A stretch of DNA of 64,000 nucleotides from Nitrosomonas marina (GTDB taxonomy: Bacteria; Pseudomonadota; Gammaproteobacteria; Burkholderiales; Nitrosomonadaceae): contig NZ_FOIA01000001.1 of the NCBI RefSeq assembly GCF_900111605.1, positions 124,001 through 188,000 on the forward strand. Direction: 5' to 3'. The position numbers and the translations under genes are program-made. Of the stretch, positions 1 to 9,006 are shown one piece after another; the stretch's first letter is position 1; every line of letters begins with the position of its first letter. Below the pieces are notes generated by a model. The model was not told the DNA's origin. It ran no database searches and saw only the letters and a list, made by a program, of their open reading frames with translations.

Positions 1-1
1 A

Positions 2-811
2 CCGAATATGATTCCGTCAACCGAGGATTTGTTAAACCGTTTTGGCAAAGCGCTGCAACTGGATGCTTCCCGGTTGAGGGTGTTAGTCGATGAATCCGCA
101 GAACAGATCCAGGATATTTGCAGCCAGATTTCAAGTACGCTGGCTGATAATCCGGAAACACAGACATGCTGCCATGAAGAAAGGACAGAATCGGACGATG
201 AAGTTACAGGGTGTCATTTTTTTGAAGCCGGAACGGACAGCCAGCAGCAGCAACAGTCAGATGACTGTCATAGAAGCGGTAAGCCATTAAATTCGGAAGA
301 CAGGTTGTTGTCGGGCGTACTGGAAGTCGCAGAAATACTCGCGTCCCGTAGATTCAATATTGATTCATTAATGATGCTGGTGTTGGAAAAATACTATCAC
401 AGTCTGGGATTTAAATTTGTCACTATCTGTTTGAAAGATTGCAATACCAATTCGTACCGTGCACGATATTCGCTTGGGTTTAACCATGAAAATATTCGGG
501 ATAATTTTATGTTTCCGGATAGTAAGGGTGGTGATTTGTTCAGTATGGCACTGAAACGGAACGTTGATTTATCCATCACCGATGCAACAGAACCTAAAAT
601 TCGTAGTGCGTTGCCGGATTGGCATACAAAATTTTTACCTGACACCAGAAGTTTTATTTTATTACCACTGGTTGTTCAGCAAGACAAGCCGGCCGGTTTG
701 ATTTATGGAGACCGTTCAGTGATTGCACATGAGGGGATCACAACTAATGAAATGCGATTGATAAAATCGCTGAAAGCACAGGTTCTGGTAGGGTTGAACG
801 ATCAACAGTGA
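2..811 (+). CDS. GAF-like domain protein, 3' portion (5' end outside window)
   Basis: The frame is open to the window edge, so the gene probably starts upstream; the first in-window ATG is at 8. Residues about 1-45 are helical, then comes a Gln/Ser-rich linker. From about residue 95 to the end there is a GAF-like fold (DRLLSGVLEVAEIL, then FILLPLVVQQDKPAGLIYGDR, the usual last strands of a GAF domain). This arrangement resembles the C-terminal half of HDOD-GAF signalling proteins, but the HDOD part is not visible, so that assignment is inference. It converges with the Lon-like gene with only 5 bp between the two stop codons. Ligand and role are unknown. Confidence 0.6.
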   Translation, partial: PNMIPSTEDLLNRFGKALQLDASRLRVLVDESAEQIQDICSQISSTLADNPETQTCCHEERTESDDEVTGCHFFEAGTDSQQQQQSDDCHRSGKPLNSEDRLLSGVLEVAEILASRRFNIDSLMMLVLEKYYHSLGFKFVTICLKDCNTNSYRARYSLGFNHENIRDNFMFPDSKGGDLFSMALKRNVDLSITDATEPKIRSALPDWHTKFLPDTRSFILLPLVVQQDKPAGLIYGDRSVIAHEGITTNEMRLIKSLKAQVLVGLNDQQ

Positions 812-816
812 GCAAA

Positions 817-3234
817 TCAGGATGCATCCGGTTTGCTATGAAACGCCTGGCAGGCAAAACGGAAATCGATGAGCGTTTTTTCGGCATGACCAAGTACTGA
901 TTTGGCAGGGTATTTTTTTACTTTTCTTTTGTCCGTTATTCCGGAAGGAACGCCAGTTAGTAATTCAAGCCCCTCAGTCACATGCTGCATGGTGTAAATA
1001 TGAAAAAGGCCTTGTTCAACTGCTTTGATTACATCATGGTTGAGCATCAGATGTCTTTTGTTGCGGTACGGAATCAATACACCTTGTTCGCCGTTCAGGC
1101 CGGTTTTCTCACAGATACTAAAAAAGCCCTCAATTTTGTCATTGATACCACCCACAGGAAGCACCTCGCCATACTGGTTTAAAGCGCCGGTTATCGCAAT
1201 ACTCTGTTTGACCGGTAGCCGGGATAAGGAAGAAAGCAACGCATAAAATTCTGCGCACGATGCTGAATCACCTTCAATACCTGTGTAATCCTGCTCAAAA
1301 ACAATGGAAGCACTCAGTGCAAGCGGCGCAATATGTGCAAACAGGGCGGATACGTAGTTTTGCAATATTAATACACCTTTGTCATGAATCGGTCCTGACA
1401 TGTCAACTTCGTGTGCGATGTTCAGCAATCCGTTATCGCCTGCAAAGGTGCGTGCAGTAACCCGAACCGGCACACCAAAACAATGGTCGCCCATTTCGAT
1501 CAGGGTAATCGCGTTTAACTGACCTGTTTTTTCACCATTCAAAGAAATCAGTATGTCACCATCGGTGATCGATTCCTGCAGCCATTGATCTGGTGCGTTA
1601 TGACGTATGGTGCGTGTTTGCAAAGCTGTTGATACATCAGCAATTTCCACCAGTTTTCCGTTGCGCGACTGACACTGTACCGAACTCTCCAGAACAAGCA
1701 TTTCCATATGCGAAAAAATAGCGCTTTGACGTGCCTGATCGTCAACTTCTCGATGCGATTCTTCCAGTAGTCGGGTCACTGCGGCAGCTGAGAAATGAGG
1801 CAGTTTTCTGGTATGGCAAATATGTGCAATGAAAACGGATGAAGCAAGATATGTGTCCTGATTTGAATTAAAACTGTCGGTAAAATCGACTTTGACACGA
1901 AAGCGGCGAATGAACTCAGGGTCTTCATGTTGCAGACAATAGTAATCCTCGCGTGCACCAATTAAAATAATTTTAATATTGACATCCACAGCTTCCGGCT
2001 CAATCGTAGTGGGAATGCTCGCTGCGAATGCGGATGCGGGTTCTTCTATTTGTAACCGGTTGCTGCGTAATAAACGTCGCAACCTGGTCCACACCGCCCC
2101 ATCTGAAAGCAGATCGTTCAAATGCAGCATAATGAATCCACCATGCGCTTTGTGCAGATTGCCTGCACGGATACGCATGAAATCGGTCTTGATTCTGCCT
2201 TCCTCGACTTGATAGTCAATACTGCCAAAGAGTGCATGGATGTGCGGATTGTCTTCAACTATGACTGGCGCGCCCTTAAGCTCTGAATTGTCGACAACCA
2301 GATTGATCCGGTATCGGGATAATGTTTCGCCGAGCGTGTCGGCCCGTCTTCTTTCAGCATTGGAACCGGTTGATTCAAACGAATCCAAATTCTCCAGAAT
2401 ATCCTGGATGATCTGGTCAAAAAAAAGCTGCAATCGCGCGTTTTTTTTAAGTTCAGCATGCAGGCTGCTTCGCAAGATGCTGAAACGTTGATTGAGAAGG
2501 GGTTGAATGCTGTCGCGTTTAAGGCCGTCAAGCGCATTCTTTTTATCATTTTCAACGCGTTTGATCGCTTCAAAATACCGGATAATCTCCGCGTGCAGTT
2601 CCTGTTCAGCCTGGTCTATTTTGGCTCGCCGTGTTTTGGGAAGTTTAAAAAGCGCATCTTCGGTTAAAATTTTTCCCTGATTGTCGCGCAACGTAAATAC
2701 GATCTGCTCGGTTTCGCGACGTATGGAGAAGTGCCTGGCTTCTGCATAAGCATCCAGTTGCGCATAGAGTTCAGTTTCCTTTTTCTTGAATTTTTTTAAC
2801 AGTTGCTCATACTTGATTTTAAAATCCTGTCCATTCAGACAATGGGTTATTTCATCAAAAAGCGTTTCAGCCAATTTTTCCAGTGAGGTGTGCAACAGAC
2901 GTCCTTGCCCTGCAGGTGTACGCAAAGCGATGGGTTTCTCAGGTGTTGTAAAGTTATAGAGGTAACATAAATCCGGAGGAGTGGGACTTTTCTCTGCCGC
3001 TTCAATCATCGCTTGATGCAATAGGGATGATCTGCCGCTGCCAACTTCGCCAAGTACAAACAGGTGATAATCAGGGAGATGCATGGCCAGCCCAAAATCT
3101 GCAGCGGTCTTTGCACGTTCCTGCCCTATCCATGACATTGGATACTGCAATAACGTGGAAGTATCTTTAAATCCAAGCGTAACTGGATCAATAGTTTTAC
3201 GAAGCTCGGCTGGTTTCAGTGGCGTTGTCGACAT
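817..3234 (-). CDS. Lon-like ATP-dependent protease (AAA_32 plus S16 protease domain)
   Basis: An 805-residue protein of the Lon-related family that lacks the classical Lon N-domain. A P-loop-like motif GEVGSGRSS (residues 62-70) has Arg where the Walker A Lys should be. A long helical insertion follows (about 130-290), then the AAA part, and the C-terminal S16 domain (about 570-775). The Ser-Lys dyad is visible: Ser657 in EGDSAS and Lys700 in GGINDKIEGF. It should be a cytoplasmic protease; substrates cannot be told from sequence. A second paralogue of the same architecture lies at 56478-58868. The ATG start is plausible, and the gene stands alone between a convergent GAF gene and the ABC exporter. 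Confidence 0.9.
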   Translation of the reverse strand: MSTTPLKPAELRKTIDPVTLGFKDTSTLLQYPMSWIGQERAKTAADFGLAMHLPDYHLFVLGEVGSGRSSLLHQAMIEAAEKSPTPPDLCYLYNFTTPEKPIALRTPAGQGRLLHTSLEKLAETLFDEITHCLNGQDFKIKYEQLLKKFKKKETELYAQLDAYAEARHFSIRRETEQIVFTLRDNQGKILTEDALFKLPKTRRAKIDQAEQELHAEIIRYFEAIKRVENDKKNALDGLKRDSIQPLLNQRFSILRSSLHAELKKNARLQLFFDQIIQDILENLDSFESTGSNAERRRADTLGETLSRYRINLVVDNSELKGAPVIVEDNPHIHALFGSIDYQVEEGRIKTDFMRIRAGNLHKAHGGFIMLHLNDLLSDGAVWTRLRRLLRSNRLQIEEPASAFAASIPTTIEPEAVDVNIKIILIGAREDYYCLQHEDPEFIRRFRVKVDFTDSFNSNQDTYLASSVFIAHICHTRKLPHFSAAAVTRLLEESHREVDDQARQSAIFSHMEMLVLESSVQCQSRNGKLVEIADVSTALQTRTIRHNAPDQWLQESITDGDILISLNGEKTGQLNAITLIEMGDHCFGVPVRVTARTFAGDNGLLNIAHEVDMSGPIHDKGVLILQNYVSALFAHIAPLALSASIVFEQDYTGIEGDSASCAEFYALLSSLSRLPVKQSIAITGALNQYGEVLPVGGINDKIEGFFSICEKTGLNGEQGVLIPYRNKRHLMLNHDVIKAVEQGLFHIYTMQHVTEGLELLTGVPSGITDKRKVKKYPAKSVLGHAEKTLIDFRFACQAFHSKPDAS

Positions 3235-3296
3235 GTATCAAAAAACCGATTTAATTTTTTGTTGGTTGGTTTGCTTATAAGTTAATTGCCGGAGCA

Positions 3297-3317
3297 CTTC
3301 AGCAGTCCTGGCTGAAG
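3297..3317 (-). terminator. stem-loop downstream of the ABC exporter gene
   Basis: A perfect 7-bp inverted repeat CTTCAGC / GCTGAAG with a 7-nt loop lies about 20 nt past the stop of the minus-strand ABC gene. No U-run follows on that strand, so it is at best a weak or Rho-assisted terminator. Confidence 0.25.
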
Positions 3318-3335
3318 CAGCAGATTACTGGCATT

Positions 3336-5225
3336 TTATTCAAATCCAAGAAAACCGCCGGACTGGTGATTCCATAGCTGTGCATATAATTGATTGTTGG
3401 CAATCAGCATGGCATGTGTGCCCTGTTCAACAATGCGCCCATTGTCAAGAACAATCAGCCGGTCCATTGCTGCGATGGTAGACAGGCGATGTGCAATGGC
3501 AATAACGGTTTTTCCCTGCATCAGTTGGTAAAGGCTTTGCTGGATACTTGCTTCCACCTCCGAATCCAGTGCCGAGGTGGCTTCGTCCAATACAAGAATC
3601 GGTGCGTCCTTCAGCAAAACGCGCGCTATCGCGATACGTTGCCGTTGTCCGCCAGATAATGTTACGCCACGTTCGCCCACATGCGCATCGTATCCGCGGC
3701 GTCCCTTGATATCCTGCAAACGCATTATAAATTCATGTGCCTGCGCTTTCCTGGCTGCAGCAATCATTTGTGTTTCAGAAGCGTCCGGTTTTCCGAAAAG
3801 TATATTGTCACGAACGGATCGATGTAACAAGGAAGTGTCCTGTGTCACCATGGCGATATTGTCTCGTAGGCTATCCTGAGTGACAGTGTGAATATCCTGC
3901 CCGTCAATGGTTATGGTGCCTTGTTGAAGATCGTAAAAACGTAGCAGCAGGCTGACAAACGTGGATTTGCCTGAACCGGACCGGCCGACGACACCGACCT
4001 TTTCGCCGTGATCGATTTTTATATTCAAATTATGAAAGATTCTGGGTGTACTGATGGATTGGGATGACATGCCAGTTTCAGTCAAGACAGAATCTGGATT
4101 CGGGTAGTAGGAAAAACCGACATTGCTAAATTGAATTGTTCCCCGAGTGACGTGCAAAGTGTCAGCATCGGGTTTATCCCTGACAATTTGCGGGTTGGAA
4201 AGGGTATTGATGCCGTCCTGCACAGTACCGATGTTCTCGAACAAATTGTTGACTTCCCACATGATCCAGTGTGACATTCCCGTCAAACGGATAGCCAGGC
4301 TCATTACAATAGCAATTGCGCCCGGTCCGATGGCGTGATTTATCCAGAGATACAGACCCAGAGCACATGTTGCAAATACAAGCAGCATATTGATCGTCCA
4401 GACGCATATGTTCAGCCAGGTAGCCAGTCGCATTTGTGGATGAACCGTGTCCATGAATTCCTGCATGCCTGCTCTGGCATAGGCTGATTCACGTTCACTG
4501 TGGGAAAACAGTTTTAGCGTAAGAATATTTGTGTAACTGTCAACGATGCGTCCTGTCATTAAGGAACGCGCATCTGCCTGCAGGGTGGAGATGCGTTTAA
4601 GTTGCGGAACAAAATGACACAAAATGCTGATGTAAGCAATCAGCCATATCGCTAGCGGTATGCACAAGCGCAGATCGGCATCTGCGATCAGAATCAATGT
4701 TGTAATGATATATACGGCTACAAAAAGCAGTACATCAAGCAGTTTCAGCACTGTTTCTCGAACCGCAAGTGCCGTTTGCATGACTTTGGTAGCAATGCGT
4801 CCGCTGAATTCATGCTGGAAAAAAGCGTAGCTCTGGTTTAGCAGATAACGGTGTGCAAGCCAGCGAACGCGCATCGGAAAATTTCCCATGAGCGCCTGTT
4901 GAATAATCATGGAATGCAACAAAACAATGATCGGTATAAAGACCAGAATAAAAATGGTCATGGCCAGTAATATCGGCCATTCAGTATCAAAAAAATGTTG
5001 TGTGTTCTGTTGCGCCAGCCAGTCAACCATTTGCCCCAGAATGCCGTACAGCATGGCTTCGCTAATCGCGAGGCAAGTGGTCAGAATGGCCAGCAATATC
5101 AGGTATGGTTCGATGCCACGGACATAATGGCGGCAGAATTGATATACACCCTTTGGTGGTTCGGTTGGGGATTCTGGTGGAAAAGGGTTGATCAGTCGTT
5201 CAAAAAAACCAAACATGGTTTTCAT
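3336..5225 (-). CDS. ABC exporter, fused membrane and ATPase domains
   Basis: A 629-residue half-transporter of the type I exporter (MsbA/MDR-like) class. Residues about 30-335 carry six predicted membrane helices; the nucleotide-binding domain follows with Walker A GRSGSGKST (near 417), Q-loop MVTQDTSLLH, signature LSGGQRQR, Walker B ILVLDEATSALD and the switch His in AIAHRLS. It is expected to homodimerise in the inner membrane and export a lipid, peptide or drug-like substrate; the substrate is not predictable. It lies 5 bp downstream of the TraB-family gene on the same strand, so the two are probably co-transcribed. All catalytic motifs are intact. Confidence 0.93.
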   Translation of the reverse strand: MKTMFGFFERLINPFPPESPTEPPKGVYQFCRHYVRGIEPYLILLAILTTCLAISEAMLYGILGQMVDWLAQQNTQHFFDTEWPILLAMTIFILVFIPIIVLLHSMIIQQALMGNFPMRVRWLAHRYLLNQSYAFFQHEFSGRIATKVMQTALAVRETVLKLLDVLLFVAVYIITTLILIADADLRLCIPLAIWLIAYISILCHFVPQLKRISTLQADARSLMTGRIVDSYTNILTLKLFSHSERESAYARAGMQEFMDTVHPQMRLATWLNICVWTINMLLVFATCALGLYLWINHAIGPGAIAIVMSLAIRLTGMSHWIMWEVNNLFENIGTVQDGINTLSNPQIVRDKPDADTLHVTRGTIQFSNVGFSYYPNPDSVLTETGMSSQSISTPRIFHNLNIKIDHGEKVGVVGRSGSGKSTFVSLLLRFYDLQQGTITIDGQDIHTVTQDSLRDNIAMVTQDTSLLHRSVRDNILFGKPDASETQMIAAARKAQAHEFIMRLQDIKGRRGYDAHVGERGVTLSGGQRQRIAIARVLLKDAPILVLDEATSALDSEVEASIQQSLYQLMQGKTVIAIAHRLSTIAAMDRLIVLDNGRIVEQGTHAMLIANNQLYAQLWNHQSGGFLGFE

Positions 5226-5230
5226 GGAAT

Positions 5231-6469
5231 CTAGCCGGTTAACCGCTCAAATATGCGAAAGCCTGCGACATACGTGCCAATGGCGGAACCCATGGTCGAT
5301 AAAATAAATATCAACAGTATGCGAGTGACCTGATTGTTCCACCAGCCCTTCAGACTGGTGGTGTCGCTGCGCAGGCGATTGAAATCTTCCACTTTGGGTC
5401 TGCGCAGATAGGTTTCAGCGGCAGCTACTACCATACCTGCACCGATTGTAGGATTGAGAGATGTCAGGGGCGCGGCCAAAAACGCAGTAATAATAGTTAA
5501 CGGGTGCGCAAATGCTATCGCTGCCCCTAGAGCGGATAAACCGCCATTGATAAGTATCCAGTCCAGTATCATGGCAGTACCTATATCCGGACTGCGCATA
5601 AACCCAATAGCAAAACCGGTTAGAATGAGCAGGACAATCGCCCAGGGCAGGTATTTCAGCCAGCTTGACGACACCGGTTGCGTATCCAGTCTGCTAATTG
5701 CCTCTTCTGGATCGTTGATCTGTTGGTGCGAAATGATTTGTTGTATGCCACTCATATGACCTGCGCCGACAATTGCAAGAATATGCTGATAGTTGTTTTC
5801 CCGACTTTCTTTAATAAGACGCGCGGCCATATATTCGTCACGTTCACTGATCAGCGGCTTGAACAAATCTTTCTCATCTTCTGCAAACTGAGAAAAAGTG
5901 CTTTCCAGCACGTCTCCTTCTTTTAGTTTTTCAATTTCTTCAGCACTGACTTTTTCTTTACTGATGACACTATGGATCAAGCCGCCTAACAAACCCATGC
6001 GTTTCCACCAGGGCACATTATGATAAATGCGCTTCAAAGTGACGCCAATTTCCCGGTCGATCAATATCACAGGAAGATGAGCGGCTTGTGCATCCTTGAT
6101 TGCAACGCGCATTTCAGCGCCGGGTTCGATTCCGAATTGCTCTGCCATGCGTTGCTGAAATGCACCTAACGCCAGACTGGCAGCTACCATACTGGCCTGG
6201 CCATTTTTGATTACCTGAAAAAGGTCCATTTTTGCCATGGCGTCCGGATTAACGATGGCTTTATGACGACTCGGACATAATTCGACTGCAACTGCATCAT
6301 AGTTTCCCGTTGCGATCAGCTCCTGAACCTTGTCGGCACTGGCTTTTGATACATGTGCGGTACCCAGCATCGTGATGCTGCGTTGGTCAATCAGAACCGT
6401 TTCTATCGGCTCAGTCACCGGGGCATTATTTTGTGGAATTGCAAGTTCAGGTGATTGGTTAGTGCTCAT
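5231..6469 (-). CDS. TraB/GumN-family membrane protein
   Basis: A 412-residue protein. The N-terminal TraB-type domain (about 28-240) shows the family motifs GTAHVSKAS near residue 36, VELCPSRHKAI, and IVGAGHMSGIQQ near residue 233. The C-terminal third has about four hydrophobic segments and should sit in the inner membrane. The family was named after the enterococcal pheromone-shutdown protein TraB; its conserved His/Glu residues suggest a metal-dependent activity, but the biochemical function is not established. It precedes the ABC exporter by 5 bp in a likely operon. The ATG start at 6469 gives a normal family length. Confidence 0.85.
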   Translation of the reverse strand: MSTNQSPELAIPQNNAPVTEPIETVLIDQRSITMLGTAHVSKASADKVQELIATGNYDAVAVELCPSRHKAIVNPDAMAKMDLFQVIKNGQASMVAASLALGAFQQRMAEQFGIEPGAEMRVAIKDAQAAHLPVILIDREIGVTLKRIYHNVPWWKRMGLLGGLIHSVISKEKVSAEEIEKLKEGDVLESTFSQFAEDEKDLFKPLISERDEYMAARLIKESRENNYQHILAIVGAGHMSGIQQIISHQQINDPEEAISRLDTQPVSSSWLKYLPWAIVLLILTGFAIGFMRSPDIGTAMILDWILINGGLSALGAAIAFAHPLTIITAFLAAPLTSLNPTIGAGMVVAAAETYLRRPKVEDFNRLRSDTTSLKGWWNNQVTRILLIFILSTMGSAIGTYVAGFRIFERLTG

Positions 6470-6703
6470 GGATAAAAAGCTTGCTGGTTATGTGACGACA
6501 GACAATGGTTATGGCTATGCGCAACCACAGCTGTCAATCAGCTTGTTGTTGGAATTGTCAGATCGCCATGATCGTAATAATAATGGCTCCGGTCTATTTT
6601 AACGAAAGCATGTGACAAAAATCACTACACTTCAACAGAAAAAAAGGTAATTTCTGTACTTGTTTCTGCCTTTGTACGGATTCAAATCGTATTATAGTGT
6701 ATC

Positions 6704-6854
6704 CCACGTGATGCCTAATCTTTTGAATCAATGTACAGGTAAAGCAATATTGGTAGCGTGTTGATGATACCGATTAGTTGACGTCATTTGAGTTTAGTTA
6801 ATGGTTTTATGACGAGGCCCTTTGATCCCTACTGGAAAGTAGGGATTTTTTTTT
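6704..6854 (+). ncRNA. candidate small RNA ending at an intrinsic terminator
   Basis: A plus-strand transcript of about 150 nt is inferred from a -10-like TATAGT (6693-6698), a weak -35-like TTGTAC 15 bp upstream, and the perfect terminator at 6826-6854. No plus-strand gene between 811 and 6826 would otherwise need this terminator. A 17-codon ORF (6711-6764, MPNLLNQCTGKAILVAC) lies inside but has no Shine-Dalgarno sequence. I do not recognise the RNA; it does not look like 6S, SRP or tmRNA. Confidence 0.3.
6826..6854 (+). terminator. intrinsic terminator, plus strand
   Basis: A perfect 8-bp stem TCCCTACT / AGTAGGGA with loop GGAA is followed directly by nine T residues. The T-run follows the stem only on the plus strand, so it ends plus-strand transcripts. 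Confidence 0.8.
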
Positions 6855-6901
6855 GTGGTAGATAAACCATGTGGCTGAAGTTAAATATGTTGTTGATAAT
6901 G

Positions 6902-7864
6902 TCAGTCAACAACAATCAGTGGCCTGATGGCCAGTCGCTGAGTGATGGTATTCGCGGCTTGTCGTGCCAGCACATGACTGGCATATGGCCCAGCATGAAC
7001 TTTGAACAAACCGTTTTGCTTGGTAATGCCGGTTACCTTGCGAAGCCAGGGAATACGGGTTTGGATATGGGACAGGTAGGTTTGCGCATTGTCTGCATTG
7101 CCGAATGCGCCGAGCTGCAGATAAGCGCCGGTTTCGCTCCTTGGTTTTTCATTTGAACGACTTGTCCGGGTATCAGTTGAAGCAAGTCGTTTGATTTCTT
7201 TGGGCAGTATGGATTCAACAATTACTTCGCCACTTCCGTTTTCAATGATATCGAGTTTGTAGGCTGCTGTGTATGAGAGATCTATCAAACGGTCGGATAA
7301 AAACGGGCCGCGATCGTTGATCCTTACAATCACAGTCTTTCCGTTCTCAACGTTGGTGACACGCGCATAACTTGGCAGTGGTAATGTCGGGTGCGCTGCA
7401 GTCATTGCATACATGTCGTAAACTTCACCTGATGCGGTCTGATTGCCGTGATATCGCCGCCCATACCATGAGGCCGTGCCTTGGGCGTTATATTCCTCGA
7501 GGGTCGTCATCGGCTCGAATGTTTGTCCCATGACTTCGTACGGTCGCATATTCGCTTCACGCAGTGGTTCCAGTTTGGGTATGGCATTCGGTATGAGATG
7601 CAGATCGTCGGGTGGGTTTTCTCCCGGCCCGTCATCAAGGTAATAGCCACCGCCTTCGCTCTGCTTGGCGATGTGCTGCTGAACTGGACTTGTGTCCGAT
7701 ATGTCGCCGCCGTTATATGCATTATATTGGGACGTACTTGCGCAGCCAGAAATAGATAATAAAACTGCTGGTACGATTATTTTTACAAATAGTGTTGAAA
7801 AGGAGGGAAAGCGTAAGCGTATAAATTGTGTGAAAATTTTTTGAAAGTGTATTTTGCTCATCAT
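6902..7864 (-). CDS. rlpA: RlpA, septal-ring lipoprotein with DPBB and SPOR domains
   Basis: A 320-residue outer-membrane lipoprotein. A signal peptide ends in lipobox LSISGC. The RlpA double-psi beta-barrel follows (about 128-220; GTASWYGRRYHGN, then VRINDRGPF with the conserved Asp), and a C-terminal SPOR domain (about 243-318) that should bind denuded peptidoglycan at the septum. In Pseudomonas, RlpA is a lytic transglycosylase acting on stem-less glycan; the same activity is inferred here. It is the last gene of the mre-mrdA-rodA operon; its ATG overlaps the rodA stop by 4 bp, implying translational coupling. Confidence 0.93.
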   Translation of the reverse strand: MMSKIHFQKIFTQFIRLRFPSFSTLFVKIIVPAVLLSISGCASTSQYNAYNGGDISDTSPVQQHIAKQSEGGGYYLDDGPGENPPDDLHLIPNAIPKLEPLREANMRPYEVMGQTFEPMTTLEEYNAQGTASWYGRRYHGNQTASGEVYDMYAMTAAHPTLPLPSYARVTNVENGKTVIVRINDRGPFLSDRLIDLSYTAAYKLDIIENGSGEVIVESILPKEIKRLASTDTRTSRSNEKPRSETGAYLQLGAFGNADNAQTYLSHIQTRIPWLRKVTGITKQNGLFKVHAGPYASHVLARQAANTITQRLAIRPLIVVD

Positions 7865-8997
7865 GTTTTTACGAGTTTAGGATGTGTTTGAATACTCATT
7901 AAAATACCGAAACCGAGTAACATGGTTACCAGGGATGTGCCGCCGTAACTGATAAGGGGCAGTGGAACACCGACAACAGGTAGAATACCGCTGACCATGC
8001 CCATATTGACAAATATATACGTACAGAATGTCAATGTGATTGAACCGGCAATCAGCCGTGTAAACTGTGTCGATGCATTTGCAGTGATTACCATGCAACG
8101 CCCTATGACTATTAAATACAGTAATAATAATAGAGAATTGCCAATTAAGCCAAATTCTTCTGAAAATACAGCAAAAATAAAATCAGTACTTTGTTCCGGC
8201 AAAAAGTCCAGTTGGGTTTGGGTACCATTTTGCCAGCCTTTGCCGACAATACCTCCGGAGCCGATGGCAATTGACGACTGGATGGTATGATAACCGGCAC
8301 CCAGGGCATCTTGGGAAGGGTCAATCAATGTTAGTACACGCTGGCGCTGATAATCGTGCATGAATGACCAGAGTACAGGCACGCTGCCGACTGCAGCAAC
8401 AATCAGGCCACCTATGATACGCCATGACAACCCGGCCAGAAACAGTACATAAAAACCGCTGGCTGCAATCAATAACGCTGTGCCCAGATCAGGCTGGCGC
8501 AATATTAGTAGTACCGGCAGCAGCAGAATGATCGCGGCGCCCAGATATTCTCTCAGGCGTAATGTTATTTCGTATTTATCGAAATACCATGCCATCATTA
8601 ACGGTACTGCAATTTTCATGATTTCAGAGGGTTGGATCCGTGATATACCGATATTTAGCCATCGGCGCGCGCCATTGTTGATTTCTCCAAAGAGTGCGAC
8701 CCCGATCAGCAGAACGAATCCGAGCACGTACAAGGGAAGCGCAAGCCGCATGATTTGCTGCAGTGGAATATTGGCGACCAGCCACATGATGCTCAGTGCG
8801 ATAAACATGTGAACAGCCTGCTTGATGACTCTGTTGATATCGCCGCCAGTAGCGCTGTAAAGCGTGACCAGACCAATGACCATCAGGAGCAATATTCCTG
8901 TTAGCAGAAAACTGTCAATATAGCGTGTGAAATAATGCCAGAGCTTTCTGATGCCAACCAGCGGCATTTTTAGTTTTGAATCGGATAAACTGGACAT
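7861..8997 (-). CDS. rodA: RodA, SEDS peptidoglycan glycosyltransferase
   Basis: A 378-residue inner-membrane SEDS protein with about ten hydrophobic segments. It polymerises lipid II into glycan strands of the side wall and works with PBP2, encoded immediately upstream (9-bp gap). Family motifs are visible: RQPDLGTALLI, DFIFAVFSEEFG, and the C-terminal GVPLPLISYGGTS. Length matches E. coli RodA (370). The start at 8997 puts a 35-residue cytoplasmic segment before the first helix. No damage is seen. Confidence 0.95.
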   Translation of the reverse strand: MSSLSDSKLKMPLVGIRKLWHYFTRYIDSFLLTGILLLMVIGLVTLYSATGGDINRVIKQAVHMFIALSIMWLVANIPLQQIMRLALPLYVLGFVLLIGVALFGEINNGARRWLNIGISRIQPSEIMKIAVPLMMAWYFDKYEITLRLREYLGAAIILLLPVLLILRQPDLGTALLIAASGFYVLFLAGLSWRIIGGLIVAAVGSVPVLWSFMHDYQRQRVLTLIDPSQDALGAGYHTIQSSIAIGSGGIVGKGWQNGTQTQLDFLPEQSTDFIFAVFSEEFGLIGNSLLLLLYLIVIGRCMVITANASTQFTRLIAGSITLTFCTYIFVNMGMVSGILPVVGVPLPLISYGGTSLVTMLLGFGILMSIQTHPKLVKT

Positions 8998-9006
8998 AGG
9001 ATAAGA

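Larger units (their letters stand above)
6470..6901. other. 432-bp gap between the TraB-family gene and rlpA
   Basis: No convincing protein gene lies here. The plus strand contains a promoter-like stretch (TTGTAC at 6672, TATAGT at 6693), a 17-codon ORF from ATG 6711 to TGA 6764, and a strong intrinsic terminator at 6826-6854, which together suggest a short untranslated or leader-type RNA. Both flanking genes run on the minus strand, so the TraB-family promoter must also be here, near its left end. Confidence 0.5.
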
